Origin: Chionis minor
Taxonomy: Eukaryota; Chordata; Aves; Charadriiformes; Chionididae
Reading direction: 5' to 3'
DNA: 64,000 bases
NCBI GenBank assembly: GCA_013398295.1
Contig: VZSF01007320.1
Coordinates: 169,495-233,494 of the forward strand
The translations under genes and the position numbers were made by a program. A model generated the notes under the pieces. That model worked only from the letters and a program-made list of their open reading frames with translations. It was not told the DNA's origin and did not search any database. Positions 34,779 through 46,600 of the stretch are shown here, piece by piece (the stretch's first letter is position 1; every line of letters begins with the position of its first letter).

Positions 34779-35677
34779 TAAGGTACTATTGATGGCATCT
34801 CAAACTGACTGACCAGTTTAGCATCTTGCAAACAGACCCTTTTCACTCTGAGGGAGACTGGGTTAAAAGAGTCCAAATAAATGGGTGCAAAGCTGGACCA
34901 TGCTTTCTGGTTGTCCTGTTGCCTGAAAGTAGGCAAGATTCTGCCTGCAATGAGCAGCACCAAAACAAAAAAGCCACTTTATTCTTCTAGCAGAGAGTAA
35001 TTTGGTAATCTCAGCTACCTCTAGACTAGGCAAGGGTCTTAGATGTGTCCAAAGCTTTGGCATCTCTAAAATGCCATATACAGTATCAACAAGACTGGTC
35101 TTGTACCCTTGCATATGCTGCAGCTTGAAGTACAAACAGGGGTCTAAGATTGGTTGATTGTGTCCTGGATTAAAAACAAAAATGCCAAACTCAAAACTCA
35201 GTTGATGAGCCACTTTTGTTCCATAGCTGAAAAAGCTGTTTGTCCTACTATGTGCTTGCTGCTTCTGCAGCTAACATTGATTATTGAGGACTTTTGTTAT
35301 TTGCATTTTCCATCCTCTGTTTGCTACATCTACTCTGAGGATGAGTTTATCTCTGGTTTGAGCGAAACTTAACAGTGACTGCATTTGCAAGACAAAATGA
35401 ATTTATATACATATATATATATAACAGAAATTGATATCACTTGAGACTGTGTGAGCTTCGTAACAAGAGGTAGGAAGTCCTGGTCTGGCAAGATGGGGAC
35501 CACTGTCATTGGCAGTAATGATGCCTCTGTTCAGACAGATATCTCAATGTGAAATAAGTCTCAGAGATGGAAGAAATGCAAAGAATGAACTGCTAGATTT
35601 CCTTGATAGTGATGTACAGAACCTGAAAGTAAGCAAGTATAAGCTGGACAGCCCAGCTACGGTGTTAGGATACTTTA
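34779..35677. other. Unassigned non-coding sequence
   Basis: No gene is recognised. A TA microsatellite lies at 35,403-35,424. Confidence 0.5.
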
Positions 35678-35873
35678 AAAGCATTTAAAGGATTGGACAC
35701 ATTAGAGACATGCAGGCTTGCTTAAGGGTGTAGGAGTAACAGAGGGATGTTAGTTAGGCTGGCTTAGGGATGTAGGAATAATAGGATGTAATTTATATTG
35801 CTTAAGGATGTAGAAGAAAGAAGATTTACATAGCGTGGTTTAAGGCTGTAAAAGAAATAGGATAAAATTAACC
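35678..35873. repeat. Degenerate minisatellite, about 37-41-base units
   Basis: A TGCTTAAGGATGTAGGAGTAA-like phrase (19 or so bases) returns with variation at 35,719, 35,760, 35,799 and 35,836, so unit lengths are 41, 39 and 37 bases. A weaker fifth copy may start near 35,678 (GCATTTAAAGGATTGGACAC). Units share T-G-C/G-T-TTAAGG-TGTA-GA and then diverge in an A/T-rich second half. It is an old array rather than a fresh expansion. Confidence 0.6.
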
Positions 35874-36255
35874 ACATGAAAATTTAGGTAGTAGGAAAAA
35901 ATTCCCTTAACAAGTCTTCCACGATGGTTTTCCAAAGGAAGAAATGATATCAGGCAATTCCCTCTGAATGGGATAAGTCATCAGGGAAGGTACTTTAAGC
36001 TCCTGCGGCACCCTGCATGCAGAGCTGGAAACAGGAAAAAAATGATAATTAATAGGCTTTGATTGGTTTATCCGGTATATATTTTCTGCTTTAGTTTCTG
36101 ACCTTTAAGAGTCTCCTCTGTGTGATGTTTTTTTACTGCATATGGTATGTAGTTATGTGTAATGTTACGGGTGAGAAATCAAGCACACAAAAGCCTAGAG
36201 AGTAAAAAAAGTGATGATTTCTCTTGCAACATTAACTTAACTGTGTTCCAAGGCC
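35874..36255. other. Unassigned non-coding sequence
   Basis: Nothing recognised between the minisatellite and the old CR1/L3 copy. Confidence 0.5.
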
Positions 36256-36732
36256 TGTTGACAAATTGGAAAGGGTTTAGATAAGAGCCCACTGAAATGA
36301 CGCAAAGTTTGGAAATCTGCCTCAGAACGAAAGACCTAGGAAACTCAATCTATTTAGAGAAGACTGAGAAAGATCATCACCACAGTCCCTGCTTACCCAC
36401 TTAGGAAGATTTCAGCAATTCTGGCAGAGAAAAGACTGACAAGACCCAGCAGCTGCAAACTGGATTACACAAAAGAACAATGGAGGGGGGCAGGGAGTAA
36501 GGCATTTTTAATGGTGAGGATAACTTTCCATTGAGATGAAATAACTGGAGAAATGCTAACCTTCCCCTATATCAGATTTTCAAATCGAGACTGGCCTGCT
36601 GTCTAAAAGAGAGATTCTAGCTCAAACACAGGCATTTTGACACAAAATTTTTTAGTTGAAGTTCAGTGGTCAGTGCTAGGAAAACAGGCAAACTCATAAT
36701 CTTTCCTTCTGGTCTTGATATATGAATTTGTG
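36256..36732 (+). mobile_element. Old amniote CR1/L3 LINE, 3' end, plus orientation
   Basis: In order the plus strand shows GTTGACAAATTGGAAAGGGT (L-x-K-L-E-R), TAAGAGCCCACTGAAATGA, AAACTCAATCTATTTAGAGA (the R-L-N-L-F-S part), a GATCATCACCACA segment, GCAGAGAAAAGACTGACAAG followed by ACCCAGCAGCTGCAAACTGG (T-R-S-N-G-x-K-L), a GTGAGGATAACTTTCCATTG segment, then 3' untranslated CAAATCGAGACTGG, TCTAAAAGAGAGATTCTAGC, TCAAACACAGG and finally CCTTCTGGTCTTGATATATG. This is a nearly continuous walk through the last part of ORF2 and the 3' end of an old amniote CR1. Indels break all frames. It is the same family as 18,476-18,800, reversed. Confidence 0.75.
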
Positions 36733-39700
36733 CTTTGTACTGCTAATTCAGTATCTCAGGAATAATAATGGTAGCTATGAGATGGGGATGTTTTCTATTT
36801 TTTTGTAGAGCTTTGTAACTGTTTTGTTCTCAGGGGTTACAGGGAGACTGCACACAAAAATATGCTCTTTCCTAGAGTTGCTCTTTGCAGCACCCCACCA
36901 CTTCCAGAACCTGACATCAGTATTTTTCTCACGAGAAATATCTGTTTGGACTGTGTGCAAGGATGCACATTGCCCTTACTGGAACTGGAAGCCTGTACTT
37001 ACAGGACTCCCAAGAATATGTCTTGAAACAGAAAAGGTGGCACAGGTAGGATCTGGGCTTTTAAGACTCTTCTACTGGGGACAGGGGAGCAGCACAACAC
37101 AAAAGTGCCATGATGTCTGGGAGGTGCTGTGCCTCAGGCACAGGGAACACAGATTTTTATGAAATAGGCTGCTGCATCTCTACTGAATGGCTGCTACAGA
37201 ATGTAGGAACGAAAATGGGCTTTGTTGTGTGAAAGTAAGCACAAATCACTGACAAGGTGAGCAAAGTCAGAAATGTGGAGCTGGAGATGAGTTAGGGTAC
37301 CACAAAGGAAGGATGTAGAACGTGAGTGGTTGAGAAATGATGCTGTAACACATTTTACATGAAGAAGTAGAAGGTTAAGTGAATGGGTGGGGAGAAGTAG
37401 GAGGCTGTATTATTAAGGGAGCCATGTTTTTCCACACAGAACTTGAATTTAAAACAGACTAGTCTCTCCTTTCTCTCCCTCTGGGTCCTGAGTGTTTCAA
37501 GGGTCTCCACTACCTCAGCAGGAACCTTTCCAAATGCAGCTCATGCACTGGGCCTTCAGAGGAGAGCAATACTTTGTAAAATCAGCCTCTGGTATTAAGG
37601 ATGTGGCTTTCCTAGAGCTTCTTTTAGTGGTTCTAAAACCTAGAGGTTCTAGACTGTTACCTAGAGGTTCCTCCTTTTTTTTTTCAGGGTGCCTAGCTTT
37701 CTTCTCCCACTCATATCAGAAAATGGAGTTGACCTGCACTGGAAAAGAGCAAACTTGGAAAAAGACATTCAGCAGTAGAGACAAAGTGAGAAATCTGGAC
37801 ATGTGCTTGTCAACAGGAGAAGTGGAAGATTGCTTGTGAATGGAAGGCAAGTGCTTCCAAAATAAGGGTTGTGATTTTGAAAAAATGAGACGAAAGGGAC
37901 ACGTGGTCCTTGCAGCCTTGCTCAAGGGCTAAATCCTCAGGCTAAGAGAAAAGGAAATTAACTTTCTTTGGTTTTGATATGTCTCTATTCTGTGTTGGAA
38001 TAAAAGGTTAAAATACAATTTTCACAGCAGCAGCTTGAGGCACTACAGGGGTTCATGGGAACTGTAGTTTGGGGCATCATTTTTTTCCTGCCTGCCATTC
38101 TGTCTGCTGACGCTGGTCCCCTAACTCCAAAGACCAGCAGCTGGTGTTGCTCTGGGGCTGAAGTCTCATCTGTCTGGCTGTCTTTACTCTGATGGATAAG
38201 TCCTGGACCCATTTAAACTAGTTACCATTAATGCTTTGGACTTATTATGCATATGCACAGCGATTTGGGGGACTTCTATCATCCTGCATTTTTGTTTTTA
38301 AAGCAGAATCTGTAATTTCCTAATAGAAACTAGTACTGCCTGCTATGTTTACCCTTTTTGCAAGTGGTTTTATCCCCTGGCCTGTAAGTTAACTCCTAAG
38401 GACGTGATCTCTTATCCCAGGGCCATTTCTACTTTCCTCACAAGCTCTGTCTGATGCAGAGGGGCAGAATATGTCCAGCAGAAGCAGCTGAGCCAAGAGG
38501 GATGGTATGATTCTCTCCCCTCCCTTAGGAAAGAAACGAAAGACAAATGGTAGGGGTCCAGAGGAGGAGAGGGAAGGCTCCTTTTTGCTAGCACGGAAGG
38601 ATTGGCGTGTAGAAGCAAGCTGCCAGGGCAAAAGCTGCTGCTTCTGGATGATAAGCTCCCCAGTCAGAGTCGACCAGGAGGGGCAGCCTTGAGAACAAAG
38701 ACCTTTCTGGTTTGGTGTGCTGAGAGTCGGGGTGATGAAACAGCTGGCAGAGTTAATAACGAGCCCACGCCATTCCCAACCAGAACTGGCAGGGCTGTAA
38801 GAAGTGGAGACTGGTGTGTGTGAGAAGTATAGGTGCTTGTGTAGGGAAAAGAGGGGTGGGAAGGGGCTGGGTAGGACCTGCTGGAGTACGGAGCTGATGG
38901 CAGGAAAACGGGACTAAATGCAACTGGATATAATTACAGGGAGATGGCTGGGGGAGGAGAGGAAGTGTGTGGTAAGACAGGGTAAAACTTTACGGCAAGT
39001 GCAGGTGATGTCAGTGTAAAGGACAAATAGAAAATGTTCCCTTAGTTGGGACTAAATATTCTCAATAAAGTATGGAGTTTCATTCCCTTCTTCCTTAGTT
39101 ACTCATCGGTACCACCCCCACACGACTCTGCTTGGCTTCTTTCCCTGTTGGTGAGGCGGCAAAGGGGAATCTCGGTCTCTCCCTGCCCTTGGACTGCTGT
39201 CATCTTCCCTAGATGGGTCTCACACATATAGGACAGACCCTGCAAATGCAAATACCGCTCAGATACTCACCCATAGGCTCTCCTGCAGTGTAAAGCTGCC
39301 ACCTTGGAGAGGAACGGGTGTTTCATACCCAGTCTTTCCAATGTGGAAGCAAGACTGGGGCCTGATGAAATACTGAGGCATGAAAAGACCACCTCTGAAG
39401 AGCCTGATCAAAGAGGTAAATGTTCAGTCATTTCACTTCTGCTCCTCAGCCACCGCCTGCTGCAGGCCTTCTCTCGAGAATGCAGTGCCAGATTGCTGCT
39501 GGCGTGATGTGGGACTAGGCTGTAAGAGCATCCTGTGTCACAACCCCTTGTCAGGAGAGACTCATGTTCCTGAAGGTCTCTGCTCAAAAATTACTACCTT
39601 TGGACTGAATCCTAAAGCCTTTATTCATTCAAAATTTTCAGCATCTTGGAATGATGGTTTGCCTGAGTAACAACTGCAGGATTTTGCCCATTCATCAGCT

Positions 39701-42700
39701 TAAGTAATTCTACAGAAATGACATTATTTAGAGTGCTCAGCCCTGGCTTGCATATATCCCTACTAGGGCTGTGGTTTTAGACACCCTTACAGAGGAGTCA
39801 GAGCGGAGGCTGGTAAACTTGTGGAGGGGAAGTCTCTGTGGGAAAACAAGAAGCTGCAGAGAATGATGATGGTTTCCCCCCGCTTCCAGTGGACAGGTAA
39901 TCTATGAGGCAGTCAGGCAAACAGCAACTTGAACATAAATTTGAATGTATTTTTTCTTCTTTGCTTTTGACAGGAGTCCTTGTATTTACAGTATTAGATG
40001 AGTTTTCTGAATGCAGTTAGGTTGGAAGGAATCTGCAGTGCCTTCCTTAGCTGAATGGATGTGTAGCTTAAGTCCCTGAGTCAGCTGGAGAATTACCAAA
40101 GGAAGTGAGACAAGGGCTTTGATAGCTCTGTATCCTGCCTTGAACAGAGGGCAACACCAACTATTTCAGCAGAAATTGCAAAGTGCAGGAACATGGAATA
40201 ATCTACCAAAGAGTCAGTTGCTGCTTGACTGGTGAAAGAGTTATGTGAATGAGTAAAAATGTCATATCCTCTCTAACCTGAATAGGGGTGCTTTTACTGG
40301 TAACAGCTAATGCCCTTGTAATTTACTTAGTCCTTGGCTTTGTCTGCCTCAGCAGCGAGTTCCACAGATAATACCCTGAGAGATGGTTTTTTTGTGTCAG
40401 CTAAAAATCTTTTTGTAGTTGCCAACTACTGAGAGTGTCAGGGAGTTTGTGGAAGATGAAGGCTGCGATACACTAATTTGCTATAATTGTATTTCTTGGT
40501 GGCTACCCCCAGAAAAGGTGAGAGGTGGCCAATTATTCCCTTAGCTTTAGTGGCTAAAGGCCTAAGGTGAAAGGTTCAACCTCTGGCAGGCAAATGCTAC
40601 CACTGCGCATTGCAGCTGCAGTCCACAGCAGCTGCACTGGTGCAAGTACGAAGTCTGGCAGCTCCCTGCATGGGCTGCAGCGACAGAGCTGGCAACTGGG
40701 GAGGCCTGGTAAAGGAGGAACTTTCATATTACACTGATTTACTGCAAACTACCAGGATGCAACAGTAAACTCTTCCACTCTCTTCACATTACTCTTATTT
40801 ATACTTAACATCCAATACTTTGACTGTCATTCTTTAATCAAGATTTCTTTTAAACCTGTCTGAGTTGCTCGGGGAAAACCCTGGGTAAATATTGTTATTA
40901 GTTAAGTAATAAGACACAACAGGGTGTGAAATATTACCCTATAACTCATGCCGGCTCTATAGCAATACGTTGAGTGGCACAAGGCCAAATGGCTTTGTGT
41001 GTTATTTTTTTAGTTAAATCAAATTAAAAAGACACCACCAAAGTGTCTCTGGCTGTTAAAACATGGCCACAGCGATAGGGGGAAGAAGGGAGAAGCGTCG
41101 TTTAATAAGGTGTGCTGTCAATTGCTCACTTTTTAATTTAGTGAATGGTGAAAAGTACTAAGTGGAGAGCCCTGGAGATAGGTGTCCTTCACTTATCTAA
41201 AGGACAGATTGGACAGAAGCAGCAGCAGCATGAGCTCTGTCATCACTCTGTGGCAGCAGGCTTGCAAGTTCCACCTCTGGTGGGTTAAAAGGGTCCATTT
41301 GCAAGATCCCATTCAAACTTTTGTCACTCGGCATGATCTGCCATTAACTGTGGCTTAATAAGATGCTTCCAGGACCATAAGCTGCCTTGGGGCATCTGTC
41401 ACATTGAAGACCGATTGAGGCTACCACTTATGAAAACTACTGGATAGGTTTTTACTGATGACTTGAGATTTAAACCAGTTCCCTGGGACCAAACTCAGCC
41501 TCTGCATAAGTCAGATGGTTCTGTCTCATTTGTTCTCAGATGGCAGGGAAAAGATATTCTTAATGAGTAAGCACGGAGGCCAGTGTTGCACACTAAAAGA
41601 CCTGTGTTAACTGGTTTCTAACTTGTTGAGCATGAGGCGTCGCATCTACAGCCCTCTACTCTAATTCGGCTTTATATACCACAGCATGCAATCCCGGCCG
41701 CACAGAATGGGAGCTTTGGCTGGGATCGTCAGGGCTGCACTTTGGCTGCAGAGATGAACTGGCCTCCTCTGAACTCTCACTTCAGTTTTAGTTTAGAATG
41801 TCCTTTTTATGAGGAAATGGGTCCTGTTCTCTTGCTCTATTTAATAGCCCATTTGCTAGGGGCAGGAGTCTGTGTTTCCAGAAAGGGGCAAGTACCTCTT
41901 GGGTTGGCTAAGTTGCATATAGGCTTTTCAGGAACAAACTCCTTGCACTGCCAGGAAGAGGTTAAATTTTCCTATGATCTTTTTTTTGTTTGCTTTGTAC
42001 AGACAGCTGCTGTTGTGTCCCTTACCCAAGGCCCATTAGCTACCCAGCAGCTTCCGATTCAGACAGTCAGGCTAGAAATGTAGAGAACCATATAAAAAGA
42101 TGCTCATTAATCCTTATTTGGTTCCTCCCATAGGCATTTTCCTTACATGCCCAGCATTTCTCACATGCTTGGACTCCCTGTGCAACAGGAGGCTTCCATT
42201 TGCTTTAGTCTTTAAAGATCCAAGCAGTTTATTTGCGGAGCTTGCTGTGCTGCTTATTCTCCGATGTGGGGGGAGAGGGGGGAAATCTAGTCTAGTAAGA
42301 CTAGAGAAGGGGAGGATCCTTTACTTTCCCTTTTCCCATAGAAAATACTGCCTCTCTGGACAAAAGAACATGAAGGTTAACAAAGTGCTTTCTCACTGTG
42401 GTTTGAGCCTGGGACAATTCCCAGAGCAACACCACGTCCTTTGCGTGCGCTCGCATGTGTATGTTGGCTTGCAGTTAGCACGGAGATACATCAATATTCC
42501 TGATGACAATAAATACAGCTATTAGGATGAGTCGAGAGCTTATCTTAATTGGGTAACAGATGAGCAGGCGTATGTTGCTGTTGAATCCATCAGCGTTAAC
42601 TGGGCAGAGGTAAGTTTGATCAATACTGACACTTGAGTGCATGGGTAGCCACTGGAAAATATTAATTTACAATCATGACCGGCACCTCTCATTAACCAGA

Positions 42701-43454
42701 AATGTGTTAACCCTAATTGGTTCAACAGGGCCCTGCTGTACTGCACTGTGCTGCTCACAGCCTTTCTTCTGGGGCCTGAGCCAGAGTTTTCTACTGATGG
42801 GAACTCAAGGCTGCTTAAGTTTATGCTTTGGGTGGCCAGGCTGGCAGCTGTACTGCAGCATCCATCAGGCCAGGAAGGTATGCAATGCACACCCACCTGG
42901 GTATACAGCCCATATGGTTGTGTAGACATGGGGATCTACATATTTGTCTGTTCATACCTTATGGCCAACTTGAATAGGAGTTAGGCTGAGTAGGAGCGAC
43001 ACTGATTTATACCATCTGTAAGTCTGTGCCACAGATCCATAAGCATTCATATGCCTTTGTATCTGTGCAGGCACTTGGGTGGGTGCATGCGGATATGGAC
43101 TGAGTATAGTTGTGGTAGTATTAGGTTGCCCTCAGAACTGTCAGGGTATGTAAACAACACTGCTCTTAATGGGAAAACTGTATATATATGTGTGTGTGTA
43201 TGGAATACTTACTTATGAGGGTGTGTAAAAAATGTTTCTTGTGCTATAATGCCAGCAGTGGCAATTTGTTTTCTCTACTACAGCAAAATATTCACAACGA
43301 TCCATTCAAAGCAGTCATCTTTGGCCTGTGCCATAAATATGCAGAGTGTATATACAAATATGAGCTGTGAGAGTTGAAATCATCTTGTAATTAAGGTCCA
43401 TGCCTGACAGTAAGGGAAGCTGAATTTGCTGTTATACCTTCGGTATCTGTGGAG
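36733..43454. other. Unassigned non-coding sequence with candidate conserved stretches
   Basis: No gene is recognised in about 6.7 kb. A ZNF143-like word lies at 38,056-38,069. The part at 40,890-41,165 (ATTA-rich, with AGGTGTG and TGTCAATT words) and the part at 42,530-42,730 look like conserved non-coding DNA. A TATATATATGTGTGTGTGTA run lies at 43,181-43,200. The 40,330-40,380 stretch may be another old LINE piece, but the match is too weak to call. Confidence 0.4.
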
Positions 43455-43671
43455 ATAAGACTGCTATCCACATCCAACAAGGAAAGAATGAGAAATGATG
43501 GGCTTAAATTGCAGCAAGAAGATCTAGGTTACACATTAGGAATAACTTCCTAGCAGTAAGAATAGTTAAGCACTAAAATAGATTGCCTGAGAAGGGAATT
43601 GAATTTCTTCTTTGAAGTTTTCACAAAAAACCCAAGTTGGATAAATATCTGTTGGGACTAGTTAAAGCCAG
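43455..43671 (+). mobile_element. Old CR1/L3-type LINE fragment, end of ORF2
   Basis: The plus strand carries AATGAGAAATGATGGGCTTA, AATTGCAGCAAGAAGATCTA, GGTTACACATTAGGAATAAC and TTCCTAGCAGTAAGAATAGT. Next come TAAGCACTAAAATAGATTGC (K-H-W-N-R-L-P), CTGAGAAGGGAATTGAATTT and a GAAGTTTTCACAAAAAACCC...TGGATAAATATCTGT segment (E-x-F-K-x-x-L-D-x-x-L). The order is exactly that of the last 70 or so codons of an old amniote CR1/L3 ORF2. Substitutions and indels leave no intact frame. Confidence 0.72.
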
Positions 43672-46600
43672 AAAAAGGTCTTTATGTCTTTTGGAATGCT
43701 TTCCGCTTATGTTTTCTCATGCCTTTAGGAGCACAGATGCGTCTCTGCTTCTTCAGCTGAACATGGTTGGATATCAGCACTACTTATGCTTACAGCAACC
43801 TCATTTGCTACAAACTTATCTGTAAACTCAGCTGACCTTAATCTCTGTCCTCTGCTCTAACGGTCAAGCTTAAATACTGTCCTTTGCCAGTCATCATAAC
43901 TTGGCTGCCCTTTCATATTCTGGGAGCTGCAATGAAAGACGCTGGGTAGAAGAAAGCAATTTCTTAGCCAAATGAGTTTCAAGATCAATAAAGCTTTTTC
44001 TTTTCAAAACTTTTCTTGTAACTGTGACTTCTCAACTCCTTAATCTTTCCTTCATGTTTTCTTTCAGTAGTGGAGGGTGTTATGAAGCTTTTAGTAAAAA
44101 TTAAATCCAAATATATCAACAGATAAAAATACTCAGTTTTTGCCCTGCTACCTGGACTATGCTCCAGATGCTTTGCTTCTAGTGTGCCGTTTGCCCAGTC
44201 CCTCCAGCATGTTTTTGGTCCCATTAACCCCTGCATCAGCCCAGCAATTTCTTTTTGGCACTCAGATGTCTATACCATATGTCTATACCATAATTAAGTG
44301 ATTTCCAAAGCATTTGCCTTTAAAAGAAAAAAGCCATTACTTCTATATAATTCCACAGAAGAGTAAACAGTTCTCTTCTCCCTTGTGTGTATCAAAAACT
44401 TTATGCACTCATCTGAAGTTAAAAGGCTCCTTTTACCTTCCCATACCATCAAAGAGGACACTATGAGGGGGTGCCTGAAACCCAGGGAATATGAAGGAGA
44501 GCAACAACCAGTAAAGCAACATATTCCTGTAGCTGATCGTTTGTGAGTATAAATAATTCCAGTGAGGCTGTCTGAAAGATTTAGTATTTGGCAGAAAGAT
44601 TAAATGAAAAGGAACAACTATTGGCTTGTTTGAATGCTTTCATAGTGAATGAGTATGGCATATGGAGACTGAGAAGCAAGGTCAGACTCTTTTATATCAA
44701 ACTCTTGCTGACCTGTAGCCTGGATACTTGGTATTTATAATATTTGTACCAACGCTGTTTCTTGGAGCATCTTTCACAGAAGCTCAATGGGGAATTTTCT
44801 GGCAGTTCTGTGTCAGAGACATTCAGTTTGTTGAAATAAGAGAATAAACTGGTTGGTTTTAAATGTAACGTGTTTGGAAGGAGTTTGTGGTCTCAGTTGG
44901 AAATTTTTGATGAAAGAGACCACACGGACCACCTGGACCCGAGTACCAAACTGCACAGTGGCCAAGGGTTTAACCAAGGAAGCTGGAAGTCACATAAAAG
45001 CTCCCATTCTGCCTCTGTTCGCAGTAACCATGTCTTTTCTCAGTTTTTGTTTTTTTTCCCCCACAGTTGAAGCTCTTTCTTAGTCTTGCCTGAGGGGGGT
45101 GTTACACTTTGTCTGAGCTGTACCCATAGTCATCAAGTGGGAAGGAGGTTGGTTGTGTAGGCCTGCTGGAGCACTCACGTGTGATATGGGAGATGGGAAA
45201 TACGGGCACAAGAACTAGGATCTCTCCAGTCCAGCCAAGTGCCTACCTATTTGTTACCTATTTGTTATGCTTGAATCATTCTTTCTTGGTTTTGAAAAAC
45301 AACTTTGACAGGTCTTGGTTTTTTCCCCCCTGGTGGGCAATTACTCATTGCTGAATGACTGACTCAGAAGCTAAGCTGTCTCACATATACCTGCTGGGGA
45401 ATTTATACTAAGGCGTCTTCCCTGGTTGGCTCTTGCAGCTCTGGAAGTGGAGAGGTCCCCAGAATGTGTAAAAGCCATAAAGCTTGCAAAGATCATCTGC
45501 TCAGCTTCAGCCCGTCAGCACCCTACTGACCATATCTGAATGCCTTATGCTGTCCAAAGTTTTGGTGGCCAGTGCACATGAGAGAGTAGGGATGGGAGAT
45601 GCAGCATGATGTGACGATGTAGACCATCTGTAAATTTTGGTATATGTTCTCGTAAAATTGGGTTCCTGTAGAGGGAAATAACCTGTGACAGGGACCATTC
45701 ACACTCTTTCAAGGGAACTCCAGAGGTGCTTAAGGGTCTGGTAGTGCTGCATTATTTCTTTTTGGTGTCTTGATGAGGCCATCCTCATGATGCCCCACAG
45801 ATGCTGTAAGACAAGCTAGACAGTCAGAGAATTTGACCTCAGGTTCTCAGAAGGAACTAAGAAGAATATTTATGCGGACATTGTGGCTTGCCCTGCCTCC
45901 AGCTGTCTTATACACGGTGCATGATGAAAATTTTTGGCAATCTGAGAAAATAGTATGAGAATAACATTTTCTGGACATCTCCACCTTGCTGGTCTCTTTT
46001 TCAGAGTAACATTTACTTCAGAAACAGTTAAAACAGACGAGGCATTGGTGTCAGGGATGGTGAGAAGGAAAGAGATAAAATCTCATGCAAACAAGTCTTG
46101 GCAGTCAATGGATTTGTACTTCCTTTTCCAAGGGCTGGATCTGGCATCATGTCTTACAAGCTTTAAGAGATTTATTACCAGTTTGACTTGATCTGTGACA
46201 CAAGAAAGATTTATGTCCAGGCTGAAACTGCCCAGAAATAGTACTTCTCTCACTTTGTACCAGCACTCAATCTACCCAACAAAAAAATGCCCACTAAGTC
46301 AGGAATGCTCAAATGGTGGACATCATTCAAGCCAGGGCGCTCAACTATCTGTGTGGTGGAGGTATAAAGTTCAAAGGAAGGTCCTCTGCCCTCACAAGGG
46401 GCCCAGTGAATGGCTCTGTGAAAGACCTCCAGAGTAAGAGGAATCCCAGTTTCTCAGGGCCAGATCAAAGCATTGCAAGGGTGTTCACACCTTCCTCTCA
46501 CATGGAACGGCCATATGATGGCAGATCTCAGAAGGCAGGGAACTTGCCTTTCTGGCTTTTCTGATATGCTTATTAACTGGTCACCTGAAAGGATTTATGG

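Noticed and set aside
40330..40420. Possible old LINE piece (CTGCCTCAGCAGCGAGTTCC followed by ACAGATAATA)
   Set aside because: Resembles a minus-strand old LINE segment over about 25 bases only, and the rest does not follow.
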